A stretch of DNA of 64,000 nt from Cucumis sativus. Taxonomy: Eukaryota; Streptophyta; Magnoliopsida; Cucurbitales; Cucurbitaceae. Both the position numbers and the translations under genes were made by a program. Below are positions 22,628 to 33,556 of this stretch, one piece after another. The DNA lies in the NCBI RefSeq assembly GCF_000004075.3, contig NC_026656.2:12276001-12340000 (forward strand), written 5' to 3'. The notes beneath the pieces were generated by a model that worked only from the letters and a program-made list of their open reading frames with translations, did no database searches and was not told the DNA's origin. Each line of letters opens with the position of its first letter. Position 1 is the first letter of the stretch.

Positions 22628-24886
22628 TGTCCTCTCTCCTGCTAAGTCTTTGTTCCCATAGCCTCTAAGACATTTGCTTGTGTCTGTTTGGTTCGGGATG
22701 TTTGTCCTCATCGTACTAAGTTAGATCCAAAGTTTTTGAAATGCATTTTTTTAAGCTATTGGTGTGTTCAACAGGGGTTCTGTTTTCATTGTCCTACTTT
22801 GAACAGGTATCTTGAATCTCTTGATGTTACATTTTTTTGAAACTCTGCCTTTCAGTCAACCATTGTCCAATTCAAGTCAGGGGAGATTGACCATTATTTT
22901 TTTCTATGAGATTACCTCTCCCACATCATCCTTTCCTCCACCTTCCTTTGTGTCTCTTCCCATCCGGCCCACCTGTTCGTCGTGTCTACTCCAGGCGTCC
23001 TCCACAGCAACCTACAGACTCATGTTCTCCACCACTAATTTCTTTGCCATCTAATCCAGGACCAAGTGATGATCTTCCCATTGCCCTTCGCAAAGGTAAA
23101 CGCATGTGTACTTATCCTATTTCTTTGTTTGTTTCATATACCCAGTTGTCCTCTCCCACATATTCATTTATTACATCTCTTGACTCCACCTCTATCCCTA
23201 ACTTTGTTCATGAAGGTTAGGCATAATGCAATGAATAAGGAGATGACTACTCTTGATGATAATGGTACTTGGGATCTGGTTTTGCGTCCGGTTGGAAAGA
23301 AGGCGATGGGGTGTAAATGGGTATTAGCTATAAAGGTCAATCCCGATGGAACAATGGCTCGGTTGAAAGCTCGTCTTGTTGCCAAAGGTTATGCCCAAAT
23401 AAATCAGATTTATTATTCTGATACATTCTCTCTTGTTGCCAATTTAACTTCCATTTGATTATTTATTTCCATGGTTGTTACTCATAGTTGGCCCTTACAA
23501 CAACTCAACAATAAAAATGTTTTTCTTCATGGTGACCTTCAAGAGAAAGTTCATATGGAGCAACTACCTGGGCTGTTGCTCAAGAGGAGAGTGATAAGGT
23601 ATGTCACCTTCAAAATTCACTGTATGGACTGAAACAAAGTCCTCGTCCATGGTTTCGTAAGTTTAGTCAAGCACTCGAATGTTTTGGTATGAAGAAAAGT
23701 ATGTCTCACCATTTTATGTTCAATCGATGATCTGACAATGGCATTACTTTGCTTGTTGTATATGTTGATGATATCGTTATCACTGGAAATGATGTGTTAG
23801 GTATATCTTCTCTCAAAACTTTCCTTCAGGGTCAATTTCATATAAAAGATTTGGAGCAATTGAAGTACTTCTTTGGTATTGAAGTAATGAAAAGCAAGAA
23901 AGGTATTTATCGATCCCAACAAAAATATGTGCTTGATTTGTTGTTTGAGACAGGTGAACCAGGAGTCATACCATGTAGTACTCCAAGGATACCAAATTTG
24001 CAACTTGCTAAGGAAAGAAGGAAAGAGAATTAATTCAAGATCCTGAGACATACAAAAGATTAGTTGAAAAGTTGAACTATTTAACAGCAACACAACCTAG
24101 CATTGCCTATTCTATGAGTATAGGGAGTCAATTTGTGTCTTCCTTGACTGTGGATCATTGGGATGTAGTAGAAAAAATCCTATGTTATCTAAAAGTTGCA
24201 ACTGGACGTGGGATCTTATATAAAGATCACGATCATACAAGAGTTGAATATTTTTCAGATGCTGCTTGGGCTGGATCTCGAGAAGATAGAGGATTGACCT
24301 CTAGATATTGTGTTTTTGTTAGAGGCATCTTGGTGTCATGGAAAAGTAAGAAACAAAATGTAGTTTCATGTCCGAGTGCTGAGTCATAGTATAGAGCTAT
24401 GGCACAACCTGTGTGTGAAATCGTGTGTGTACATCAACTTTTATCTAAGATCGGTCAACTAAACTATGGTGTGATAATCAAGTTGCTCTTCACATTACAT
24501 TCAATCCAATATTTCATGAACGAACTAAACATATGGAAGTGAATTGTCATTTCATTCGCATAAAATACAAGAAAGGTTGATATCTACAAGATATGTGAAA
24601 ACTGACTGAAAGCAATTGGGAGATATCCTTACCAAAGCAGTAAATGGAAGCAAGAAAGCTATTTGAGCAACAAGCTGGACATGATTGATATATTTGCTCC
24701 AACTTGAGGGAGAGTGTTATAGTATGTGTTTATGTTGTTATAATATGTGTTTATATCGTTGTACAATTGTCCTTTATTGTAATTTTAAATTCCCTAGATT
24801 AGGGTTTCTTAGTTGCCTATATATATGTATCTTCAGTGTCTGATTAACGGATATGATCATTAAATTCTCTAAGAGTACAATTTACA
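22628..24886 (+). mobile_element. 5'-truncated, decayed Ty1/Copia retrotransposon
   Basis: From about 22628 the plus strand reads as the C-terminal part of Copia integrase (VRDVCPHRTKLDPKFLKC), then reverse transcriptase (WDLV, GCKWVLAIKVNPDG, RLVAKGYAQ, YVDDIVITGND), then RNase H (SDAAWAGSREDR, SWKSKKQNVVS, a damaged ESEYRA). Stops and frame changes break it repeatedly, for example near 22837, 23218, 23457 and 24387. A polypurine tract at 24706-24714 precedes the 3' LTR. The gag, protease, integrase core and 5' LTR are missing. It is a dead remnant. Confidence 0.88.
24715..24886 (+). repeat. 3' LTR of the decayed Copia element
   Basis: It starts TGTTATAG directly after the polypurine tract GAGGGAGAG and plausibly ends at TTTACA. 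It contains TATATATATGTA as a likely promoter-type AT motif. No partner LTR exists in the window, so the right edge is a judgement. Confidence 0.55.
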
Positions 24887-25125
24887 GAAAGTATATACTA
24901 AGGCGTACAAAAAGAAGCTCAAAAAACAATCATTCCTCATCCAATTGCAAAACGAGGTTCAAATCCAAAAGAATAGTACTAAGCTAATAATTAAAAAACG
25001 TCCTACTAGTATACGCCCATAAAAAAAATTCAATCTAATCAAATCCCAAATATCCTCCCCTAACCAATTCACCTAACAAAAATTTTCACAGTTCCTCTTC
25101 AGCCAAACGCCCTACATCATAGCCA
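24887..25125 (-). mobile_element. Second LINE 3'-end fragment
   Basis: The minus strand gives VWLKRNCENF then, after a frame change, EDIWDLIRLNFFYGRILVGR, resembling the W-x-x-R-N-x-x-x-F and I-W-D patterns at the C-terminus of plant LINEs. It is followed by 3' UTR-like sequence including TTTTTGTACGCC. It lies directly against the Copia LTR. Frames are broken. Confidence 0.45.
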
Positions 25126-26214
25126 AAAAACAAGACTACAAAAGAACAGTCTCTTAGTTGTGGAGTGAGAATTCAAGAGCACGTCATCAAACATCAAACA
25201 TCCAACAACACAACCAAACATTGAATAAGTCACAACATCGTGCTTCACAATTTAGTATATTCATAACTCATTAAAGCAGTGCATTTAGCTAAGATCTATA
25301 AATCACAAACTAAAATAAAAACAGGCATACTAAGATCAAATTGCAAGATTACGGAGAATGCCACAAGCAGAACCACGAGGTAGAATTTTACCTACCTTTC
25401 TACTGCACTCCTAAGCTATTGGAAAGACTCCTTAAATAATTAAAAACAAGGTCCCAAGGTTATAAATTGGTTCAAAACCTTTTTCAGTCTCAAAATACGT
25501 TCAAAATGAATGCATTTACCCAAAACAACCTTAAATCTTAATTCAAACACTCAGAACTGAAGTCCAGACTACGAACAAAACTAGAAGCAGAGAGTTTTCG
25601 AGGGTCCAACTAAATTACAGCACTTCGAATAACGAAAATAAAAATCCTAAACCAAATTTTACTACCCAGAACTCACCAAACGAGATTGGCTAAAAAGAGG
25701 GGAGTTGTAAAGGTTAGAACTTAAGCTATAACATTTAAAAGTGTTCGATAGGAGTTCAAAGCGGCTTTTAAAAGATTTTAGAAGCTGTTAAGAAGTGGAT
25801 AACTCAAATCTAATGTCGAATGAAAGTGGGGAAGGTGTCGAACCTTTTCGAAAGGGAGAAAAATATGGGTCTGAGCTGCTGATATGCGTTTTGGCGCAGG
25901 TGTAGTCGGACGTTGGTTGATGAACGGATAGAGAGATGGAAAAGGGGCAGAAGCGTACGGCCGATTGTTGGTTTCTGCTGCGATCGCGGGTCTTCTGTCG
26001 TATGCAAGTGCCGGCGAGGAGCTGGTCGTGAGGTCTCGCGGGAGGTGGAGCGTGACCGGAGATGAGAATTAAACTAAAGAAGGGTTTTTTTCTATGAGAA
26101 GAGGCGTAGGGATCGTGATGATTTCATTTCTATTTTTTTGCTGAAATTTTTTCTATTTTCGTGTTCAAATAAATTTGGTGTAAAAAGTTATGAATGAGAG
26201 CATTTTTTTTATTC
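25126..26214. other. Unassigned DNA with a GC-richer island
   Basis: 25.8-26.06 kb is clearly richer in G and C than its surroundings, with several CG-containing words (GCGATCGCGG, CTCGCGGGAGG). No coding frame or domain is recognisable. It might be a retrotransposon leader or LTR relic or an old 5' UTR; I cannot decide. Confidence 0.3.
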
Positions 26215-26815
26215 TTTCTAAGATCTAACGATATTTTCAAAAACTTTTCTATTTTGTGCCTAAATTGGGTATCAATTCAAATGACATCTTTCAACAACTT
26301 TAGTAACATATCAAACGATTTGTTGCGAACATTGACATACATCAATTTCACTAAAAAATTTATGACTTATTTTAAAAATTCATCATCAAAACCATCTCCG
26401 TCATCCAAATTTTCTTCTCTCACTGTTATTGAATATCTAAAATATTATCGTCCTTATCGCCAACATTAGACTCTCCACTTAATCTACCACCTTCTAATGA
26501 GGTATCACCATGTTTAAATCGAGCTAATTTTATTGCTTCCCCATGATAAACCAATTTATTCTATAAAGAAGATATTAATCCATATGTAAATAAATGGGCT
26601 CTACTCCATCTAATGCTTATGTCATTGAATTTTGACAATACTTACATGGATACCTAGTTTTTCCCACATCATTTACATGACACTTAGCCACTTTCATAAA
26701 TTGAGCAACTCCTTCAATATAATCAATTGAAAATCTAATTTTTAGTTTAATCCAATCTCTAGTCATCTTCAAATAGAACAGACAAAAAATTAACCTTGTA
26801 GCAAAATTCGACAAC
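26215..26815 (-). pseudogene. CACTA (En/Spm) TNP2-type transposase relic
   Basis: On the minus strand, 26814-26617 encodes a stretch like the N-terminal transposase-associated domain of plant CACTA elements: WIKLKIRFSIDYIEGVAQF, KCHVNDVGKTR and CKYCQNS. After a frame change come HLFTYG and VYHGEA (the W/Y-x-H-G-E signature), and further on VKLMYVNV and NKSFDMLLKLLKDV, matching the conserved NKSFDxLLxLLK region of TNP2. Stops and frameshifts interrupt it several times, so it is non-functional. The DDE domain is absent. Confidence 0.72.
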
Positions 26816-26853
26816 GTATTAGCTAAAGTGTCAAATCAACCTAAAAAGTTAGA

Positions 26854-27690
26854 AAAAAGTGTCTAAAGCAAGCATGTAAACCTTCAAATTAAGTGAAAAC
26901 TAATCAAGTGTGTCATCGAAACTAAAAACTATACAAAAAATCACATTTTTAATGTCTTAAATCTCAAAACAACATAGAAATGTCCAAGTGTACTTTCCTA
27001 ACTCAAAACCAACCCCAAAATATTAAAAGATGGTCTAAGTGACACTTAACTCTCAAAACAATTTAAAACTATTCAAGTGCAACTTTCTAACTCAAAAGGT
27101 TCAAAAACCCAACTATAAAGTGTCTTAAACATAAAACCACTATATACATGATGGATGTTAACACTTCAACTATGAACATAAAGTTAATAATGACTAATTG
27201 TGACTTTCATACAAAGAATCAACTCAAAAGTGTATTGTGTCTAAAAGATCCTTTCACAGTGCCTAAGTGTAACTTTCAAATAAAAAATCAACTAAAAAAT
27301 GTATTATGTCTAAAAAATCCTTTCAAAATGCCGGCCAAGTGTGACTTTCAAGCTAATAACCAAACACAAAATAAAAAAGAAAAAACTTTGGTGTAGCCAT
27401 TTAAAAGCCAAAATTAAACAAGTTAAAAAGTGTCTAAATCAAGCATATGAACCTTCAAATTAAGTGAAAACTACTTCAAGTGTGTCATTGAAACTAAAAA
27501 CCATACAAAAAAATCACCTTTTAAATGTCTTAAATCTCAAAATAACATAGAAATGTCCAAGTGTACTTTCCTAACTCAAAAACAACACCAAAATGTAAAA
27601 AAAAAAAAAAAAGGTTTAAGTGGTACTTAATTCTCGAAATAATTTAAAACTACTCAAGTGTAACTTTCTAACTATGTAATTCAAACATAT
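26854..27690 (+). repeat. Tandem repeat, ~571-bp period, with ~75-bp subrepeats
   Basis: The phrase ccttcaaattaagtgaaaac starts at 26881 and again at 27452, and the following ~200 bases match closely. Inside, at about 27190-27360, a shorter unit of roughly 75 bases (tgtgactttca, aatcaact, gtattgtgtctaaaa, gatcctttca) repeats two to three times. Position beside the TNP2 relic suggests subterminal repeats of a CACTA element; that link is inferred. Confidence 0.7.
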
Positions 27691-27730
27691 TTTAAACACT
27701 CAAAAATGTAATTCAAACAATTTGTCACCT

Positions 27731-27822
27731 CTTATGGAAGAACTTAGAAGATTAATATGTGGAAGAACATGTGATTCTTATGGAAGAACTTAGAAGAATA
27801 ATATGTGGAAGAACACATGATT
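27731..27822 (+). repeat. Two-copy tandem repeat of 46 bp
   Basis: cttatggaagaacttagaag opens both copies, at 27731 and 27777, and the rest of the 46-base unit differs at a few positions. Confidence 0.85.
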
Positions 27823-28534
27823 CAACAAACACTAAAGTGTGTAAAATAATAATTATCTTACTATATGTAATATGTATATGAGCAACTAATTTATATATAT
27901 AATGTGTGTTTTTTTTAAAAAAAATAACATATTTTTAACTTTGAATTTTGAAATAGATTTGGAAAGGTATATTTAAAATGTTGTATATTGTTAAAAAGTA
28001 AAGAAAATTGATGTTTATAAGGAGAAAATATTTTGAAAGTTATTCTTCATCAAATTTCATATAAAATGTGAGAAAATAAATATTACACCATCTACGATTT
28101 GAACCAAATGGTTAATTAACCAAACACAATGCATATATTTAAAAACAAATATTTTTGTTGTTTGATACTTAAAAACAGTCAAACATGAGATCTCTTATTC
28201 ATAAATACATACAAGTGTCAATTGAGCTAAGTTCATGTTGATATTTCATGTCTTAATTGTTAAGGCAAAATATTAATTGTTGTGGGTATTCATGCTCAAC
28301 ACTCATTTTCTTGGTGTTATTATTCAATCTCCTTGATAACTCACTATCAAAAGCTATTTCACCTATTTGATTTTGAATATTGTTATGCTTAGTCTTATTT
28401 CAGTCCAACCCTGAAAATGAATTTATAATCATGGAATCGACTCGATCTTCTAACATTAGATCAGTTTTCCTTAAATCACAGACTAAACCAAACTAATCAA
28501 TTTGACTAAAATAGGAACCGAACCAATGTCTGAT
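27823..28534. other. AT-rich intergenic DNA left of the Copia insertion
   Basis: No gene is visible. Confidence 0.4.
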
Positions 28535-28660
28535 ATTTCTATGTATTACAAGAATATCAAATGATGCATAAATAGCTAACTTATCCAACATAATTAAGGA
28601 ATGTAATATAATTAGCCTAATGTAATGTAATTAGCCTAATTTACAGAATTTACATTAATA
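28535..28660 (-). repeat. 3' LTR of the Copia element, outer end missing
   Basis: Bases 28535-28660 equal 33431-33556 by eye at every position. The 26 bases that end the other LTR (33405-33430, including TGTGAAAGG on the plus strand) are absent here. GATA occurs at the left junction (28532-28535) and just right of the element (33557-33560). Confidence 0.85.
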
Positions 28661-28673
28661 CCCTCCCTCAAAC
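28661..28673 (-). other. Polypurine tract
   Basis: On the minus strand GTTTGAGGGAGGG follows the RNase H stop codon and directly precedes the LTR start (TATTAATG). This is the plus-strand primer position of Copia elements. Confidence 0.8.
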
Positions 28674-30480
28674 TCAAGGTGGTAGAGTGGCGATCAACTT
28701 GAGTTTGGTAAGTAATTGACAGAATCGATTAGATGGCAAGGCTTTGGTGAAGATATCCGCAGGTTGTTCAATAGTAGAAACAGAACGTAAGAGGAGGGTG
28801 TTGCTTAAGAGGTGGTGACGAACAAAGTGACAGTCATTTTCAATGTGTTTTGTACGTTCATGAAACACATCATTGTGAGCAATCTGAATGGCACTACGAT
28901 TGTCACAATGGAGGAGGGTAGGACCCTGTTGAGGGACACCCATATCGGCAAGGAGCCACCGAAGCCATATAAGTTCAGCTGTAGCATCAGCCAGAGCACG
29001 ATATTCAGATTCCGTACTGGAACGAGATATAACACTTTGTTTCTTACTACGCCATGAGATGAGAGAATCACCTAAGTAAAAACAGTATCCTGTAGTGGAT
29101 CGTCGATCAGTAGGATCCCCCGCCCAATCAGCATCAGAATATCCCGACAACACAAGGGAAGACTGAGATGAGAATTGAAGACCATGTCCCAAGGTGCCTT
29201 TGACATAGCGAAGTATGCGTAGAACAGCAGTGAAATGAATTGTTCGAGGAGCAGCCATAAATTGACTGACAATATGAACAGCATATGCAATATCTGGGCG
29301 AGTTACTGTTAGGTATATAAGACTGCCAACAAGTTGCCGATACAAGCTTGCATCGTCAAGAGGAACACCATCAAACGGAGTTAGATGGACATGAGGATCT
29401 AACGGTGTTGAAGATGTGGTGGAGTCTGTAATTCCTGAGCGCGCTATTAGATCAGATGCATATTTCGCTTGAGATAACAGATAACCATCTGAACGGTGAG
29501 AGACTTCAAGACCGAGAAAGTAATTGAGAGATCCAAGGTCTTTCATCTCAAAATGTTGACCAAGATATTGTTGTAGGTCGGATATGGCCTGTTGATCATT
29601 ACCAGTAATAATCATATCATCAACATAAAGAAGGAGAAGAACAATACCATGAGTTGTCTGTCGTGTAAAAAGGGCATTGTCGTGAGAGCTGGAGGTAAAT
29701 CCAAGTTGAGTAATGGTGGAGCTAAACGTGGCAAACCAAGCTCGTGGAGCCTGTTTTAGACCGTATAGAGCGCGACGAAGGAGACACACCTTGTTGGGAG
29801 GAGGAGAAGTTCCCTGAGGTGGCTTCATATACACTTCTTCAGATAGGTTGCCGTTAAGAAATGCATTTTTGACATCCATCTGAAGAAGAGGCCACTGTTT
29901 GGCAGCAGCAACAGCTAACAAGCTGCGAACAGATGTCATCCGGGCAACAGGGGCAAATGTTTCTTCATAGTCAATCCCATATTCTTGTGAGTATCCTTTT
30001 GCAACAAGCCGAGCTTTATAACGTTCAATAGTTCCATCAGAGTGAGTTTTGATTTTGTAAATCCATTTGCAACCAATGGGTCTTTTACCGGGAGGTAAAT
30101 CAACATAGTCCCAAGTGTGCGTCTTTTCAAGGGCCTGTAATTCTTCATCCATTGCTTTCTGCCATACTGGGTTAGTACTGGTCTCTTGATAAGAGGTGGG
30201 TTCAACAAGGGAAACAATGGTGGAAAAACAATGGTAATCAGTGAGATGAGTGGAAGGTTCTCTTACCCTAATAGAGCGACGAAGAGGAGTAGCTGGTGGC
30301 GATTCAGGAACATCATCGGAGACAAGCGGTGGATCCGGATTTGCAGTAGCAGGTGTAGATTGTGCAAGCTCAGTATCCAAAGTGGGTTCAGAGAGAGGAA
30401 AAAGGTCAACAGATGTATTTGTAAAGAAAGATTGAGGACTAGAGAAAGAGGTGTGGAAGGAGGACAAAACGAGAGAACAT
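28674..30480 (-). CDS. Copia reverse transcriptase and RNase H portion of pol
   Basis: An open frame of about 600 codons continues to the stop at 28674-28676. It opens with the integrase C-terminal linker (PPATPLRRSIRVREP). Reverse transcriptase follows (NPVWQKAMDEELQALEK, GCKWIYKIKTHSDG, RLVAKGYSQEYGIDYEETFA, MDVKNAFLNGNL, LYGLKQAPRAW) with the catalytic LLYVDDMIITG. RNase H follows with SDADWAGDPTDRRST, SSTESEYRAL and HCDNRSAIQIA, ending ADIFTKALP. All key acidic residues seem present. The frame stays open upstream to 30953, but there it overlaps integrase in another frame, so the true junction is a frameshift near 30470. Confidence 0.9.
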
Positions 30481-31697
30481 AGTGTGTTCCCAAAAGGTGA
30501 CATGCCGAGATATCCGGAGTCGGTTGGAAAGAGGGTCCCAACAACGAAATCCTTTGTGTTCGGTGCCATAGCCAAGGAAACAACAGAGACGGGCACGTGG
30601 TTCAAGTTTATTGTGTTCATGAGGATGTAAAAGAACGAAGCAGGCACTACCAAAAACTTTGAGTTTAGAATAGTCGGGAGAAATACCATATAGTTTTTCG
30701 AACGGAGAGGTGTTTTGAAGGACAGAGGAAGGGAGACGATTGATTGTATATACTGATGTAAGGGCAGCTTCACCCCAGAATTTTTCTGGACAAGAGGCAG
30801 AAAGAAGGAGGGCACGTACTGAGTCAAGAATGTGACGATGTTTGCGCTCAGCACGTCCATTTTGTTGAGAGGTATGAGGGCAAGAGCGCTGAACAATAGT
30901 GCCCTGTTGGGAAAGAAAAGAAAGAAGGATGGAATCTTTATATTCCAAAGCATTATCAGTGCGAAGAATTTTGATGGGAGAGGAAAATTGAGTGCGAATC
31001 ATGTTAGCAAACTCAATATATGTGCGAGATAATTCAGAACGATGTTTTAGAAAGTAAATCCATGTAAATCGAGAGTAGTCATCAATGAATAAAACATAGT
31101 AGCGATAACCATGAACAGTAGTAATTGGGGCAGGACCCCAAATATCAGAATGCACTAAATCAAAAGGTTTATCACAATTAGAGATGGATTGAGAAAAAAG
31201 ATAAGGCAGGTTGTTTAGCAAGTTTGCAATTCAAACAATTAAAAGGAACAAACTTAGTAAGATTAGTCAAATTGTTAACAGAAATTAAATGACGAAGTTT
31301 TTCAGAGGAAGCATGACCAAGACGAAGATGCCACTGATATGTGTCAGAATCAGTGACTGAAAGCAGAGATGGAAGAAGGAGATGAAACCCGAAGTGATGT
31401 GAGCTCAAACAATCTTCCCACTTTGCGACCCGTTCCAATCGTCTGTCCCGTCTGCGGATCCTGAACCTGACAACCATTGGGAGAAAATGAAACATTTAAG
31501 CCAAGATCACATAATTGACCAACAGACACTAGATTAAAGGTCAGGTTAGGAACACAGTAAGTATGGGGAAGATGTAAACTGGGAGTATCAATGGTACCAG
31601 TATGAGAGATGTTCATACAATTACCATCAGCAGCATAAATAGGAGGTAAAGATTTTGTAGGGCTAGAAGTAGACATAAGAGAAGAGTCAGAGGTCAT
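30439..31697 (-). pseudogene. Copia protease and integrase portion of pol, frameshifted
   Basis: Three frames carry successive parts. 31697-31350 holds the protease region; the active-site motif lies just upstream in the same frame as LLDSACCNHM, where DSGA is usual. 31495-31178 holds the integrase zinc-binding part (QWHLRLGHAS, then FNCLNCKLAKQ; an H-H-C-C finger). 31221-30439 holds the DDE core: DLVHSDIWGP, FIDDYSRFTW and SQQNGRAERKHRHI supply the D-D-E residues. Frame changes fall near 31755, 31352, 31195 (a six-base homopolymer) and 30470. As written, no complete pol polyprotein can be made. Confidence 0.85.
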
Positions 31698-32683
31698 ATG
31701 ATTACAACAGGCAGAATCAAGAAGCCATCGATTACCTGATGAAACAGCAAGAGCGGAGAGGATGATGAAATTAGTTGATTCAATAAGCTCTGAAGATCAC
31801 TTATCTGAATGAGGGATGAATCATCCGAGGTTGCAGCAACAACAGATGAGGAACCAGGTTTAGTAAAAGTTTTCTCTTTTGTGGAAGTGCCAGGAGGTCG
31901 GGGTGGTCTGGTAGGGCAGTTATCCAGAATGTGACCATGTTTATGGCAGTACCTGCACTCTATTTTAGGACAGTTAATAAATTTGTGGCCAGAGAGCTTA
32001 CAATTCTTACAAAACATATTTGAGGCTCTGTTGGGAGTGTATATGCTGGCAAGAACAACATCAGATTGTTTAGTAGAATTGATGCCAAGACGCTTTTCTT
32101 CAAACAGAATTTCTTGAATAGCTGCATCTAAAGAGAGTAAGGGATTCCGGTGTAGTAAAGCAGCTCTAACAGATTCATATTCTGGGCGTAATCCCATAAG
32201 GACTTTAATAAGGCGAAGATGTTCTTTGCTGATGCTCGCTTGGTCAAGCTGAGTCCAAATGGGTTGAAGAACTGCCAAATATTCATTGACATACTGACCA
32301 ATATCTTGATTTAGATTTACAAGTGTATTGTGCAGTTGATAATAATGAGCTAAACCAATAGACTTGAAGCGTGTAGACAAAAAATCCCATAAGTTTTTAG
32401 CATCATCAAAGGCATCAAACTGTGCATGTATAGCGGGAATAGAGGTGTTACCAAGCCAGGTGATAATTTGATGATTTTTACTGTCCCAATCTTCGAGGCG
32501 TTCAATGAATTTATTATCCCCTTCCTTGTCCTTGTCTTGTGCAGTTGGTTTGGTTATGTCGCCAGTTACAATGCACCATTGTTTTCTTCCAATAAGAAAA
32601 CTTTTCATTTGATTTGCCCATGTGATATAATTTGTACCATCAAGAATTGTACCTATGGGTCTAAAAATATGGTCTCTCTCCAT
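31694..32683 (-). CDS. Copia gag with CCHC zinc knuckles
   Basis: The 329-codon frame starts MERDHIFRPIGTILDGTNY and continues through the UBN2-type gag region (YITWANQMKSFLIGRKQW, DSKNHQIITWLGNTS, LVNLNQDIGQYVNEYL). Two C-terminal knuckles follow: CKNCKLSGHKFINC and CRYCHKHGHILDNC. It packages element RNA in virus-like particles. The frame leaves that of protease near 31755, so the natural gag-pol fusion is broken here or uses a shift I cannot confirm. Confidence 0.88.
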   Translation of the reverse strand: MERDHIFRPIGTILDGTNYITWANQMKSFLIGRKQWCIVTGDITKPTAQDKDKEGDNKFIERLEDWDSKNHQIITWLGNTSIPAIHAQFDAFDDAKNLWDFLSTRFKSIGLAHYYQLHNTLVNLNQDIGQYVNEYLAVLQPIWTQLDQASISKEHLRLIKVLMGLRPEYESVRAALLHRNPLLSLDAAIQEILFEEKRLGINSTKQSDVVLASIYTPNRASNMFCKNCKLSGHKFINCPKIECRYCHKHGHILDNCPTRPPRPPGTSTKEKTFTKPGSSSVVAATSDDSSLIQISDLQSLLNQLISSSSPLLLFHQVIDGFLILPVVII

Positions 32684-33391
32684 TTGGATTCGCGGTTAAC
32701 CATGAGAATTTCCAGCTGAATTCGTCTAAAAATTTCTATTGATTCGTGACTGGATTCGTCAGATTCTGGATTTTGCGATTGGGATTTGCAAGGGTGGGAT
32801 TCGTGATAGGTGAGCGTCTTCTTGTCTGGGTCGCGGCTGAGTTGCGACGGTGAGGACACGGCTGGATTCGCGGCGGTCAGGATTTGTCTTCGCGGCTGGG
32901 TTGCAACAATGGACAGAGGGTCACGGCTTACGGACAGAGGGGTTACGGCTGTGAGCGGGGACAAACAAATGAAGACAGTCGGCTGGAAGGTTCGTCAGAT
33001 CTGGTGGGCGGTGTCGTCTTGCATTCACGACTGGAAGAGGAGTCGCGTGCGGCTTGGGAAGACAGAGGAGGTGCGTGCGGCTTGGAACGGCAGAGGTTGT
33101 TGCAACTCGGCGACGACTGGTGCTTCAGATCGGATAGGATGACGCGACGATTTGAACGCTGCGACGCCGATGCTGCGACTTGACGGAATGGCGCGACACC
33201 TAGGTTGTGACGGAGCGACGTGCTGAGCGATGAACTTTTCGACTAGCAGTGGAAGAAAAACGCTAGCACGGGACGAAGATCTACTTTTCGGCTAGCAGCG
33301 CTTCTTGGAGTTAACGAAGACGCGGTGGTTCTCGGGCGGCGACGGCGGCGGCGGCGGCGACGACAGTGATTAAAGTAGATCTAGGGTTTTT

Positions 33392-33404
33392 GGCTCTGAT
33401 ACCA
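33392..33404 (-). other. tRNA-Met type primer-binding site
   Basis: The minus strand reads TGGTATCAGAGCC immediately after the LTR end CACA, the standard Copia priming site complementary to initiator tRNA-Met. Confidence 0.88.
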
Positions 33405-33556
33405 TGTGAAAGGAATATTTTATTGATGAAATTTCTATGTATTACAAGAATATCAAATGATGCATAAATAGCTAACTTATCCAACATAATTAAGGAATGT
33501 AATATAATTAGCCTAATGTAATGTAATTAGCCTAATTTACAGAATTTACATTAATA
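33405..33556 (-). repeat. 5' LTR of the Copia element
   Basis: This 152-base LTR ends CACA at the primer-binding site. Its start, in element sense, is TATTAATG, so the usual TG is TA. The other LTR shows the same TA next to the polypurine tract, so the change predates or accompanied the insertion. Confidence 0.85.

Larger units (their letters stand above)
28535..33556 (-). mobile_element. Near-complete Ty1/Copia LTR retrotransposon
   Basis: The 5.0-kb element runs right to left: 5' LTR (33405-33556), primer-binding site (33392-33404), a ~700-base GC-rich leader, gag, protease, integrase, reverse transcriptase, RNase H, polypurine tract (28661-28673) and 3' LTR (28535-28660). Integrase before reverse transcriptase defines Copia. 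The shared 126 bases of the two LTRs look identical, so the insertion should be young. Gag and RT-RNase H are open, but protease and integrase carry about four frameshifts. The 3' LTR lacks the 26 outer bases present in the other LTR. Confidence 0.93.

Noticed and set aside
32653..33183. ORFs on both strands in the GC-rich Copia leader
   Set aside because: They sit between LTR and gag, show no domain, and high GC alone keeps frames open.
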